A DNA stretch of 64,000 nt from Microbacterium sp. Root553 (GTDB lineage: Bacteria > Actinomycetota > Actinomycetes > Actinomycetales > Microbacteriaceae), in NCBI RefSeq assembly GCF_001426995.1, contig NZ_LMFY01000001.1, forward strand, positions 2,599,471 to 2,663,470. Reading direction: 5' to 3'. Position numbers and translations under genes: made by a program. The notes below the pieces were generated by a model. The model saw nothing but the letters and a program-made list of their open reading frames with translations. It was not told where the DNA came from and did not search any database. Below, piece by piece: positions 56,819-64,000 of this stretch; the first letter of the stretch is position 1; the number at the start of each line of letters is the position of its first letter.

Positions 56819-58468
56819 CTACTCGTGAGCGGGGGTGGCGCGGCGGTGATGAGGAGGCCGCGGAAGCTCCAGCAGGTGCGTGATCTCGGGTGCGGTCTCG
56901 CTCATGGCTCGTGCCTTCGCGATCACGTCGGCGTCGAACTCCGTGGTGCGCCCCTCGTGCTGGCTCACGTGCTCCCGCCAGGAGCCGACCGTGTAGGCCT
57001 CGACGACCGCCCCGGTGTCGTCGACGTCTTCGTACACGTGCCATTCCCGCGCACCGGTGCGCAGACGCGTCTGCTCGACACCGTGTATGAGCGCGAGGAA
57101 CTCCTGACGCTGCTCGGGGCGCACGCGATAGCGGATGAGGACCAGCACCGCCGCGTCGTCATCGTGTCCCGGGCGCGGACGGTCGTCGATCCCCGGCACC
57201 TCCACGATCCCGCGCCCCATCCCGGCTGTCGCCGGCAGCGGCCGCACGAGCAGCGACAACCCGCCGAGCGCGCACAGCACGCCGGCTCCGACGACGACGA
57301 GACCCGGATCCGTGACCGCAGCGAGCATGCCCGCTCCCGCAGAGCCGACGGCCGTGCACCCGAAAAGCACCAGCTGATAGAACGAGAGGCCCCGGGTGCG
57401 CACCCATACGGGAAGGAAGGTCTGAATGGTCCCGTTGATGGTGGCGATCACCCCGATCCACGCGAGACCGGTCGCCACGAGCGCCGGGATGGTGATCCAG
57501 AGGGTGGGTGACACCACGAGGACGACGAGACCCGCGCCGAAGACCACCGACGAGGCGAGGACGACACCGTTGACGGCACCGACCCGGCGCGCCCACGGCA
57601 GGACGAATGCGCCGATGATCGACCCCGCTCCGAGTGCGGCCAGCAGAAGCCCGTAGCCGCTCGCGGAGAACCCCAGGGAGTTCTTGGCGATCGTCGGCAG
57701 CAGCGCCCACAGCGCGTTCGCGGGGATCAGGAAGACGGCGAGGCGGAGCAGGATGGCGCGCACGATCCGCGAATGCCGCACGTAGCGGATGCCCGCGCGT
57801 GTCGCATCGCCGAAGGGCTCCGGCCGGATCGCCGGCGGCCGGTACGTCTTCCAGAAGAACAGGACGCCCAGGAAGACGAGGAATGAGAGCGCGTTGAGCA
57901 GGAACACGGCCGCGACTCCGAACTGCGAGACCACGAGCCCGGCGACCGCCGGTCCCACGGCTCGCGCGATGTTCACGCCGATCGATGAGAGGCTCGCCGC
58001 ATCGATCAGGAGCTTCGCGGGAACGATGTCGGGCACCAGCGCCTGGAATGCGGGCAGTTGGATGGCGGAGATGATGCCCAGCACGAACGTCGACGCCAAC
58101 AGGATCAGCGTGGTGGTCTGTCCGACCGCCGTCAGGTAGGTCAGCCCGAGCACGACCGCGAGCTGGACGCTCTGCGACCACAGCAGGACGAGGCGACGAT
58201 TGAGGAACTCGCCGATGACTCCGGCGGGGATCGCGAACAGGAGCACCGGCGCCGCCGACGCCGTCTGCACGAGCGCCACCAGCAACGGCGAGCTGTCGTC
58301 CTGCACCAGCAGCCACTGCGCGCCGACCGTCTGCATCCAGCTCCCGATGTTGCTGACGATCGACGCCAACCACACCAGACGGAAGAGAGGAAGGGCCAGC
58401 GGCGCGAACCCGGAGCGCCACCCGGCACGGGCATCGTCAGCGACGACGGCCGTGCCGCTTCTGATCAT
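56819..58468 (-). CDS. MFS exporter with C-terminal monooxygenase-like (ABM) domain (paralogue)
   Basis: 549 residues. 12 spans in about 25-430 and a soluble C-terminal domain starting about 440 (VLVLIRYRVRPEQRQEFLAL). SNIGSWMQTVGAQWLLV matches the paralogue at 815-2437 almost word for word (SNIGTWMQTVGAQWFLV). ATG 58468 follows GAGGTGGG. Upstream of the oxalate decarboxylase gene on the same strand; export of an organic acid or defence compound is possible but unproven. Confidence 0.85.
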   Translation of the reverse strand: MIRSGTAVVADDARAGWRSGFAPLALPLFRLVWLASIVSNIGSWMQTVGAQWLLVQDDSSPLLVALVQTASAAPVLLFAIPAGVIGEFLNRRLVLLWSQSVQLAVVLGLTYLTAVGQTTTLILLASTFVLGIISAIQLPAFQALVPDIVPAKLLIDAASLSSIGVNIARAVGPAVAGLVVSQFGVAAVFLLNALSFLVFLGVLFFWKTYRPPAIRPEPFGDATRAGIRYVRHSRIVRAILLRLAVFLIPANALWALLPTIAKNSLGFSASGYGLLLAALGAGSIIGAFVLPWARRVGAVNGVVLASSVVFGAGLVVLVVSPTLWITIPALVATGLAWIGVIATINGTIQTFLPVWVRTRGLSFYQLVLFGCTAVGSAGAGMLAAVTDPGLVVVGAGVLCALGGLSLLVRPLPATAGMGRGIVEVPGIDDRPRPGHDDDAAVLVLIRYRVRPEQRQEFLALIHGVEQTRLRTGAREWHVYEDVDDTGAVVEAYTVGSWREHVSQHEGRTTEFDADVIAKARAMSETAPEITHLLELPRPPHHRRATPAHE

Positions 58469-58528
58469 GTCCCACCTCGATCGTTCGTCCGTGTGAGACG
58501 AATCTAGGAACTGCGGCCCGTCCTGCCC

Positions 58529-58544
58529 TCCGACAGGAGTCGGA
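58529..58544. promoter_or_regulatory. Inverted repeat upstream of the exporter
   Basis: TCCGAC-AGGA-GTCGGA (6-bp arms) lies 60 bp upstream of the exporter and about 150 bp upstream of the divergent PucR-type regulator at 58693. It may be the regulator's site. Confidence 0.35.
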
Positions 58545-58692
58545 TCACCGCCGGTGCCTTTTCTGCCTGGTTTCTTCCTGGACTGCACCGGCCGATGGGC
58601 GTTGCATGGACGTACTCGACGTCGGCGAGGTGCGACCCACCATCGCCGGAGCAGAACGATCGGTGAGCCCATCCCCCCACAGGAGCGAACCC

Positions 58693-59745
58693 ATGACGAT
58701 CAGCGATGTCACAGCCGGCCCCGTGTCTCCGACGGAGCGCGAGATCGCGCGGCAGCTCGGATCCTCTCTGAACCGTCGCGTCGTGATACCCGAGTCCGGG
58801 GCCGCGCCGTCTGACGGCGCGTCGCGAGCAGAGGTGCTCTCGGTCCCGGTGTTCGATGACGGCACGGCGGTCGCGATCATCGAGATCGACCTCGGCGACG
58901 GATCATCTCTCACAGCGAACGAGTTCGAAGCCGTCGACGCGGCATCGGCACTCGTGCGGATGGCTCGTCGGCGCACCTCGGGATCCTCACGAGCGGACCG
59001 CGAGTCCGTCATGACACACCTGCTGGACGCCGACGAATCGGTGCGTCGAGAGGCGTACGCCCGTGCGCTGCGGCAGAGGTGGGTGCACCGAGACGCGGGA
59101 ACCGTCGTGCGCGCCGTGCTGATCGATGCCGCCGTCACGGAGGTCGAACGCATCGCGTTCGGTCGTCACCTCGCCCATCTGCGTCCGGTCCCCGCGCACT
59201 TCATCGCGCTCGAGGCCGGCATGGTCGTCCTCGTCGGGCAGCCCTCCGACGGCGACCTCACCGACGAGCTGCTGCGCGAGGCGACCAGACGCGGGTTGCG
59301 CATTCTCGGAATCGGCTCGGCCTCCCCGGCGACCGGCGACGGAGACCTGCGCAGCGCGGCGGACGAGGCGGCGATCGCGGCGTCCCTCGCGGCCGCACTC
59401 CCCCAGTTCCACCCGTCCGTCGACGCGAGCGAACTCGGCGGATGGCGGCTGCTCGCCACCGCATCCGCCGACCCCGGCGCACTCCGGATCATCTCGCCGG
59501 CCGCGCACTTCCTCTACTCGCAGACCGACGACAGTCAGCGCCTGACGGTCGAGACGTATCTCGACGTCGGCGCCAACGTGGTCGCCGCGTGTCAGATCCT
59601 CTTCCTCCATCGCACGACCCTCTACTACCGGCTCGATCGAATGCCCCCGGTCGTGAAAGACGCGCTCGATGACGGCGTGAAACGCAGCACCCTGCACCTG
59701 GCGCTGAAGCTCATCCGTCTCTGGGAATCGACCGGCCGATTGTGA
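58693..59745 (+). CDS. PucR/CdaR-type helix-turn-helix regulator
   Basis: 350 residues. The C-terminal PucR HTH reads VETYLDVGANVVAACQILFL then HRTTLYYRLDRM, followed by LALKLIRLWES. The rest is a mixed alpha-beta sensor region with no clear GAF motif (about 1-250). ATG 58693 follows AGGAGCGAACCC; an in-frame ATG at 58606 has no ribosome-binding site. Divergent from the exporter-oxalate decarboxylase genes, which suggests local control. Confidence 0.8.
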   Translation: MTISDVTAGPVSPTEREIARQLGSSLNRRVVIPESGAAPSDGASRAEVLSVPVFDDGTAVAIIEIDLGDGSSLTANEFEAVDAASALVRMARRRTSGSSRADRESVMTHLLDADESVRREAYARALRQRWVHRDAGTVVRAVLIDAAVTEVERIAFGRHLAHLRPVPAHFIALEAGMVVLVGQPSDGDLTDELLREATRRGLRILGIGSASPATGDGDLRSAADEAAIAASLAAALPQFHPSVDASELGGWRLLATASADPGALRIISPAAHFLYSQTDDSQRLTVETYLDVGANVVAACQILFLHRTTLYYRLDRMPPVVKDALDDGVKRSTLHLALKLIRLWESTGRL

Positions 59746-59766
59746 GGACGCACCCGGCTGCGCCGA

Positions 59767-62055
59767 TCATGCCGGCGACGAGTCCGCTGCGGACGACCCC
59801 GGCGTGCCGACCAACGACACCTCCCGGCGCACTCGGGCGAAGATGAACGCCTCGCTGCTGCCGGGACCCAGAAGGCGCAGCGCTTCATCCGCCTCAGCGA
59901 TCGCGGCCTCGCCCTCGCCCGCCTGGATGAGCGCTCGGATGTGCCGGCGCATCATCAGCAGAACGCGGGTGTCGTCCTTCAGCTCGCGAGCGATGGCGAT
60001 GCCCAGCTCTCCGATGCGCATCGCATCCTGCAGCCGTCCGACCGCGCAGTAGGCGTCGATCAGATCCAGACACGCCGCGAACTGGGTGACGATGCTGGTG
60101 AGGGTGTCGGCGGTCTCGGTGGAACGCACCCGGCGGAGAGTGGCCTCCGTGGCCTCGATCGCCTCGAGGTACTGCCCACGCTTGCCCTTGACCATGGACG
60201 ACAGCACCAGGGCATTCTCCAGACCCGTCGTCTCTCCCGCGGTGCGAAACGCCTCGGCGGCCGCGAGAGCCGCCGCATCCGCGTCGACGAGGCGATCCAC
60301 GCCCATGCTCGCCCAGCCGATGTAGTACTGGGCCCAGCCCTCCTGCGCGGAGTCCCCGGCGCGCAGCGCTGCGGCCAGCGCGGCACGCGCGGTGACGACC
60401 GCCTGCTCCCGGTCCCCCACCTCGACGATCTCGGCCCAGGCGACATATCCGAGCTGTGCGGCCTCTTTGCCGGGATCCTCGAGGCGCCGCGCCGCGCTCG
60501 CCGCGAGCGAGTAGAACCGGTGCCAGTTGCCCCACGGCATCCAGATGTCCGAGTACCAGTGCAGCGCGTCGGCGACGTCGCAGACCGTCTCGTCCTCGCC
60601 GAGCTGCGCGGCCTCCGTGTAGGCCGGCCACCAGTGCTCGGCCTCGGCGCGGATCCACTCCGCCGCGGCCTCGGCATCGGCGAATCCGCGCCCCGTGCGA
60701 GCGAGCGTCGTCGGTTCCCTGTTCGGCTCGTACCACGCGCCGGCGCGTTCGAGACTGCCGAGCAGCCATGACCGCATGTGGTCGCGGCGACGCGACACCT
60801 CGTCCGCGCCCACCGAGGCATGCAGCTTGCTCCGCCCGAACAGGCGCATCAGGTCATGCAGACGGTAGCGGTCTCCGCCGCCCGCTTCGAGCATCCCGAG
60901 ATCGGTGAGGTCGTCGAGCCGCGCCTCCACCTCCGAGAGATCGGAAGAGCGCACCGTCGCCGCGGCGAGGTGCGCACCGAACGTCCTCCCGTCGATCAGC
61001 GAGATCCAGCGGAACAGCGCAGCCGTGCGCGGGTCGAGCTCGTCGTAGGAGAGCGAGATGGCCGCCTCGACCGCCAGGTCACCGGCGACCAGAAGGCGCA
61101 GTCGATCCTCCGACGTCCGCAGCCGTCGGAGCAGGTCGGCGACGGTCCAGGCGGGCCGACTGGCGATGCGGTTGCCCACGACCCGCAGCGCGAGCGGCAC
61201 GTCGTCGCAGAGACCCGCCACCTCGTCGAGAGCTTCATCGTCTTCGACAGCCTGCGGGATCAGGCGGTGCAGAAAGGTGATGCTCTCTGCTCGACGGAGC
61301 GGACCGAGACGCACCCGCTGCACGCCCTCGAGCCCGGCCAGGCTCCGCCGGGACGTCACGACGACGACATCGCCGGCGCAGATCGAGAGGATCGGGCGGA
61401 TCTGGGCTTCGTTCGCGACGTTGTCGAGCAGCACCGAGACCGCGGAGTGGTCCACGGCGGACCGCCACCGGGTCCGGGCGTCTGCAAGATCCGCGGGCGG
61501 CCTCTGCTCGGCCCCGGGAAGCTGACGCAGCAGAGCGGTCATCACCTGCAGCGGTGTGAGGGGCGAGGCGCCGTATCCGTCGAGTCCGAGGAACACCACC
61601 GGAAGCCCGGTCGACGCTCGTGCGCGCTCGAGGATCTCGATCGCCACGGTCGTCTTGCCGATGCCCGGCGCTCCGCTGATGATCAGCGCCGGACGCTGGG
61701 TGCCCGCGGGCACCTGCCCGCAGAGGACCGCCAGCGCCTCATCGATCTCGGCGTCGCGACCCGAGAAGTCGAACACACGGTGCGGCGATATCGCTCCGTG
61801 CCCCTCGACCGGCAGCGGGGCACGCGGGCGGGCACGGGCCGCTCGCAGGAACGCGTGCCGATCCGCGGCATCGAGGCCGAGCCCGTCGGCCAGCGCGTCG
61901 ACGGTGCGTCGCTGCGGAGACGCGCTCGCGCCCCGCTCGAGGTCGCCGATCGTTCGCACGCTCACCCCCGACTGGGCGGCGAGCGCTTCGAGGGTCAGGT
62001 TGTGCCCCACTCGCAACGACCGCAGCAGCCGTCCGAAGGGTGAAGGTTCGATCAC
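59767..62055 (-). CDS. HTH-NB-ARC (STAND) regulator with TPR-like repeats
   Basis: 762 residues. XRE-type HTH at about 8-60 (LTLEALAAQSGVSVRTIGDLERG). NB-ARC domain with Walker A GAPGIGKTT (128-136), the kinase-2 strand SVLLDNV and VVVVTSRRSLAGL. A winged-helix follows, and the C-terminal ~350 residues are helical TPR-like (AQEGWAQYYIGWASMG, then ALVLSSMVKGKRGQY). Related to AfsR-like regulators but with an XRE rather than OmpR-type N-terminus. It likely oligomerises on ATP binding after a signal reaches the repeats. GTG start with GAGG upstream. Confidence 0.85.
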   Translation of the reverse strand: MIEPSPFGRLLRSLRVGHNLTLEALAAQSGVSVRTIGDLERGASASPQRRTVDALADGLGLDAADRHAFLRAARARPRAPLPVEGHGAISPHRVFDFSGRDAEIDEALAVLCGQVPAGTQRPALIISGAPGIGKTTVAIEILERARASTGLPVVFLGLDGYGASPLTPLQVMTALLRQLPGAEQRPPADLADARTRWRSAVDHSAVSVLLDNVANEAQIRPILSICAGDVVVVTSRRSLAGLEGVQRVRLGPLRRAESITFLHRLIPQAVEDDEALDEVAGLCDDVPLALRVVGNRIASRPAWTVADLLRRLRTSEDRLRLLVAGDLAVEAAISLSYDELDPRTAALFRWISLIDGRTFGAHLAAATVRSSDLSEVEARLDDLTDLGMLEAGGGDRYRLHDLMRLFGRSKLHASVGADEVSRRRDHMRSWLLGSLERAGAWYEPNREPTTLARTGRGFADAEAAAEWIRAEAEHWWPAYTEAAQLGEDETVCDVADALHWYSDIWMPWGNWHRFYSLAASAARRLEDPGKEAAQLGYVAWAEIVEVGDREQAVVTARAALAAALRAGDSAQEGWAQYYIGWASMGVDRLVDADAAALAAAEAFRTAGETTGLENALVLSSMVKGKRGQYLEAIEATEATLRRVRSTETADTLTSIVTQFAACLDLIDAYCAVGRLQDAMRIGELGIAIARELKDDTRVLLMMRRHIRALIQAGEGEAAIAEADEALRLLGPGSSEAFIFARVRREVSLVGTPGSSAADSSPA

Positions 62056-62152
62056 GACATCCGCCTCTCGCTGGGTTCAGCTTGGCAGGTCTTTTCGGAT
62101 CGGAGGCGGCGTGCCTGTCACAGTGCAGTGTCGGAGCGTATCGGCGCGACGA

Positions 62153-63370
62153 TCACTGCGCAACGCGCGGCGCCGGATCGAGGCCAGCGCGGCGCATCAC
62201 CGTCGCCGCCGAGACCGTCGCGACGAGGACGACCGAGATGAACACGAGGAGCACGGTCGTCTGGGAGGCGAAGGTGAGGATCACGCCGATCGCGAGCACC
62301 GGCAGAGCGAGCCCGCAGTACGCGATGAGAAAGATCAGAGCGAGAGTCTCGCCGCGGCGCCCCGGCTCGGCGAGTCCCGCGGCTGTGGCCACCGACGATT
62401 TGAACAGCAGCCCCACGCCGACACCCGCGACGATGCCCCCTCCGATGAAGACCGCGAGCGACGGCACCAGAGTCCCCACGGCGACGGCGACGAGGCCCAG
62501 GGCGCAGCAGACCGCCGCGATCGTGAGCTGCATTCTCAGCGGCAGACGCGCGAGCACCACCTGGCCCGTGGCCGCGGCGGCGAACACCGAGCATGCGGTC
62601 AGGCCGGCGACGAGGTGGTCGTGCTCGTCGAAGGTGCTGACGAGGATGGTCGGCGCGAGCGATGTGAACAGTCCGAAGAGCGCGAAGCCCGCGAAGGCGC
62701 CGAAACCTGCGGCGACGAACGCCGACCGCGAGCGTGGCGGCGCGGCGATGCGCTGGGGTCGATACCGTCGCGGCTCCTCTGGGGGCGTCACGGTCTCGGG
62801 CACGCAGGCGACGGCGATCGCCGCCACGAGCAGCACGATGAGGAACACCGCGTGCGGCAGCATCAGCGGCGCGGGCAGGAACTCGGCGAACAGACCGCCG
62901 ACCAGGGGCCCGAATGCCAGCCCGCCGAGGTTCGCCGCACCGGCGACGGACGCCGCCACGATGACGTGCTCGTCGGGCCTCGCCTGCGCACGCAGCTCTC
63001 CCAGATGGGCGGTGGCGGTGGCGGTGAGGATGCCGACGCTCGCGCCGTTCACCAGCCGCGCTGCGAGAAGACCCGGCACGTCGTGCCACAGCAGGAACAG
63101 CACGGCGCTGAGCGCCGCGATGAGGATCGCGATCACCAGCATCCGCCGCCGCCCCATCCAGTCGCTCACGTGTCCGAGCAGGAAGAGGCTGAGGACGACG
63201 CCGACCGCGAACGCGGCGAAGATCATCGTGATGACCGAGACGGGGAACCCGTCGGCCTGCTGGTAGAGCGGATACAGCGGTGTGGGCACGGTCGCGTAAG
63301 CCATGACGAGCAGGAAGGCGCACGCGACGACCCAGAATCCCGCACCGTGCGAGATGCGAGCGTTCGACAT
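62153..63370 (-). CDS. MFS transporter
   Basis: 405 residues, 12 spans. The A-like motif after TM2 is [14 protein letters not shown] (about 65-78). N-terminal [25 protein letters not shown] is typical of a sugar/drug group of MFS permeases. Substrate unknown. ATG 63370 lies 6 bases after TAGCGT, hence a leaderless transcript. Divergent from the hydrolase at 63562 with a 191-bp control region between. Confidence 0.85.
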   Translation of the reverse strand: MSNARISHGAGFWVVACAFLLVMAYATVPTPLYPLYQQADGFPVSVITMIFAAFAVGVVLSLFLLGHVSDWMGRRRMLVIAILIAALSAVLFLLWHDVPGLLAARLVNGASVGILTATATAHLGELRAQARPDEHVIVAASVAGAANLGGLAFGPLVGGLFAEFLPAPLMLPHAVFLIVLLVAAIAVACVPETVTPPEEPRRYRPQRIAAPPRSRSAFVAAGFGAFAGFALFGLFTSLAPTILVSTFDEHDHLVAGLTACSVFAAAATGQVVLARLPLRMQLTIAAVCCALGLVAVAVGTLVPSLAVFIGGGIVAGVGVGLLFKSSVATAAGLAEPGRRGETLALIFLIAYCGLALPVLAIGVILTFASQTTVLLVFISVVLVATVSAATVMRRAGLDPAPRVAQ

Positions 63371-63376
63371 GTGGAG

Positions 63377-63382
63377 ACGCTA
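63377..63382 (-). promoter_or_regulatory. -10 box for leaderless MFS gene
   Basis: TAGCGT on the minus strand ends 6 bases before ATG 63370. The operator-like dyad lies about 27 bp upstream. Confidence 0.45.
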
Positions 63383-63408
63383 CCGCGCGAGCGCCGGTCG
63401 GGCCCGAA

Positions 63409-63425
63409 CAGATGTCGAACATCTG
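63409..63425. promoter_or_regulatory. Operator-like dyad with extra half-site
   Basis: CAGATGT-CGA-ACATCTG has perfect 7-bp arms. A further CAGATGTCGA (63442-63451) repeats its left half 33 bp away. Both lie between the divergent MFS transporter and hydrolase, so a TetR- or MarR-like regulator could control both. No regulator gene is in view next to them. Confidence 0.5.
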
Positions 63426-63561
63426 CGCGACGCATCCTGGACAGATGTCGAGGTGCCGGCTCGGGGCCGCGAGTTATCGTGGGCGCGCTCCCACGATGCA
63501 GACGTGGGGCGATCGACAGTCGTCCGGAGCGGTTCGGGCGACAGAAACCTGGAGGCTGATC

Positions 63562-64000
63562 ATGGCGTTCGTGACCACGGATGATGGCGCAGAGATCTAC
63601 TACAAGGACTGGGGCAGCCCCGACGCGCAGCCCATCATGTTCCACCACGGTTGGCCGCTCTCGTCGGACGACTGGGACACCCAGATGCTGTACTTCCTCG
63701 ACAAGGGCTACCGCGTCGTGGCCAGCGACCGCCGCGGGCACGGTCGGTCGTCGCAGATCGGCACCGGTCACGACATGGACCACTACGCCAGTGACGCCTC
63801 GGCGGTGGTCGAGCACCTCGACCTCCACGACGCGATCCACATCGGGCACTCGACGGGTGGCGGGCAGGTCGCACGGTATGTGGCGAAGTTCGGGCAGCCG
63901 CAGGGACGCGTCGCCAAGGCCGTGCTCGTCTCTTCCGTGCCTCCGCTGATGGTGCAGACCGACGGCAACCCCGACGGCCTTCCGCTGTCGGTGTTCGACG
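63562..64000 (+). CDS. Alpha/beta hydrolase (non-heme chloroperoxidase-like), 5' part
   Basis: First 146 codons of a hydrolase that continues beyond the window. [12 protein letters not shown] forms the oxyanion-hole region, RRGHGRS follows and the nucleophile elbow is GHSTGGG with Ser96. These match the haloperoxidase/esterase family (aryl esterase or perhydrolase). CTGGAGG precedes ATG 63562. Catalytic Asp and His lie outside. Confidence 0.88.
   Translation, partial: MAFVTTDDGAEIYYKDWGSPDAQPIMFHHGWPLSSDDWDTQMLYFLDKGYRVVASDRRGHGRSSQIGTGHDMDHYASDASAVVEHLDLHDAIHIGHSTGGGQVARYVAKFGQPQGRVAKAVLVSSVPPLMVQTDGNPDGLPLSVFD

Overview
The window is a GC-rich (about 70 percent) actinobacterial chromosome segment. 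Several features point to Microbacteriaceae, probably Microbacterium: the glnA / glnE / glnA2 gene order, a polyphosphate glucokinase, many genes whose start codon follows a TAnnnT box by 6-7 bases (leaderless transcripts), a small DUF7882-like protein, and a compact flagellar locus with no outer-membrane ring genes. The genus is an inference from gene content and protein style only.

Layout. 1-9972: nitrogen assimilation (end of glnA, glnE, glnA2) with a lipid kinase, an AI-2E-type permease, an exporter and a VOC protein. 10041-18474: polyphosphate glucokinase, a structured C-rich-loop RNA that resembles 6C RNA, RNase P RNA, a pol I-like polymerase, a zinc-ribbon coiled-coil protein, YchJ, an aldo/keto reductase, an ICMT-like methyltransferase, a TIGR01777 epimerase and a zinc-ribbon putative nuclease. 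18608-21066: a phage-like AAA ATPase, a FliA/WhiG-type sigma factor and an HU-like protein. 21274-47109: one minus-strand flagellar block. In transcription order it holds fliC; fliD-fliS-(fliT-like); flgB-flgC-fliE-fliF-fliG; fliH-fliI-fliJ-(unknown)-fliK-flgD-flgE; flbD-motA-motB-fliM-fliN-fliO; fliP-fliQ-fliR-flhB-flhA-csrA; flgN-flgK-flgL-fliW. 47225-48118: a second FliA/WhiG-type sigma factor. 48241-64000: accessory metabolism and regulation, with a VanZ-RDD protein, a molybdopterin oxidoreductase operon, a GAF-ANTAR regulator, DyP peroxidase, a UBP zinc finger with a thioredoxin-reductase-like flavoprotein, oxalate decarboxylase, two MFS exporters, a PucR-type and an NB-ARC regulator, and the start of an alpha/beta hydrolase.

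The most interesting signal is the regulatory architecture of the flagellar block. Six sites carry an almost invariant promoter, GGTTAC-N14-GTCGCGATAG (fliC is a one-base-shorter variant), upstream of fliC, flgB, fliH, flbD, fliP and flgN. At flgB, fliH and fliP the promoter is followed at fixed spacing by two small hairpins, each showing ACGGA in its loop, and then by a Shine-Dalgarno sequence and a GTG start. The fliC leader has a similar ACGGAC-loop hairpin plus ACGGA at its Shine-Dalgarno sequence. GGA in a hairpin loop is the classical CsrA target, and csrA and fliW lie in the same block. I infer that a sigma-28-type factor switches the cluster on and that CsrA, released or held by FliW, tunes structural operons as well as flagellin. 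A weaker copy of the promoter precedes the AAA ATPase at 18608, which could tie that unknown protein to the same regulon.

No tRNA gene, CRISPR array, insertion sequence or prophage is visible. No chemotaxis genes, flgM, fliL or flgG are recognised in the window.
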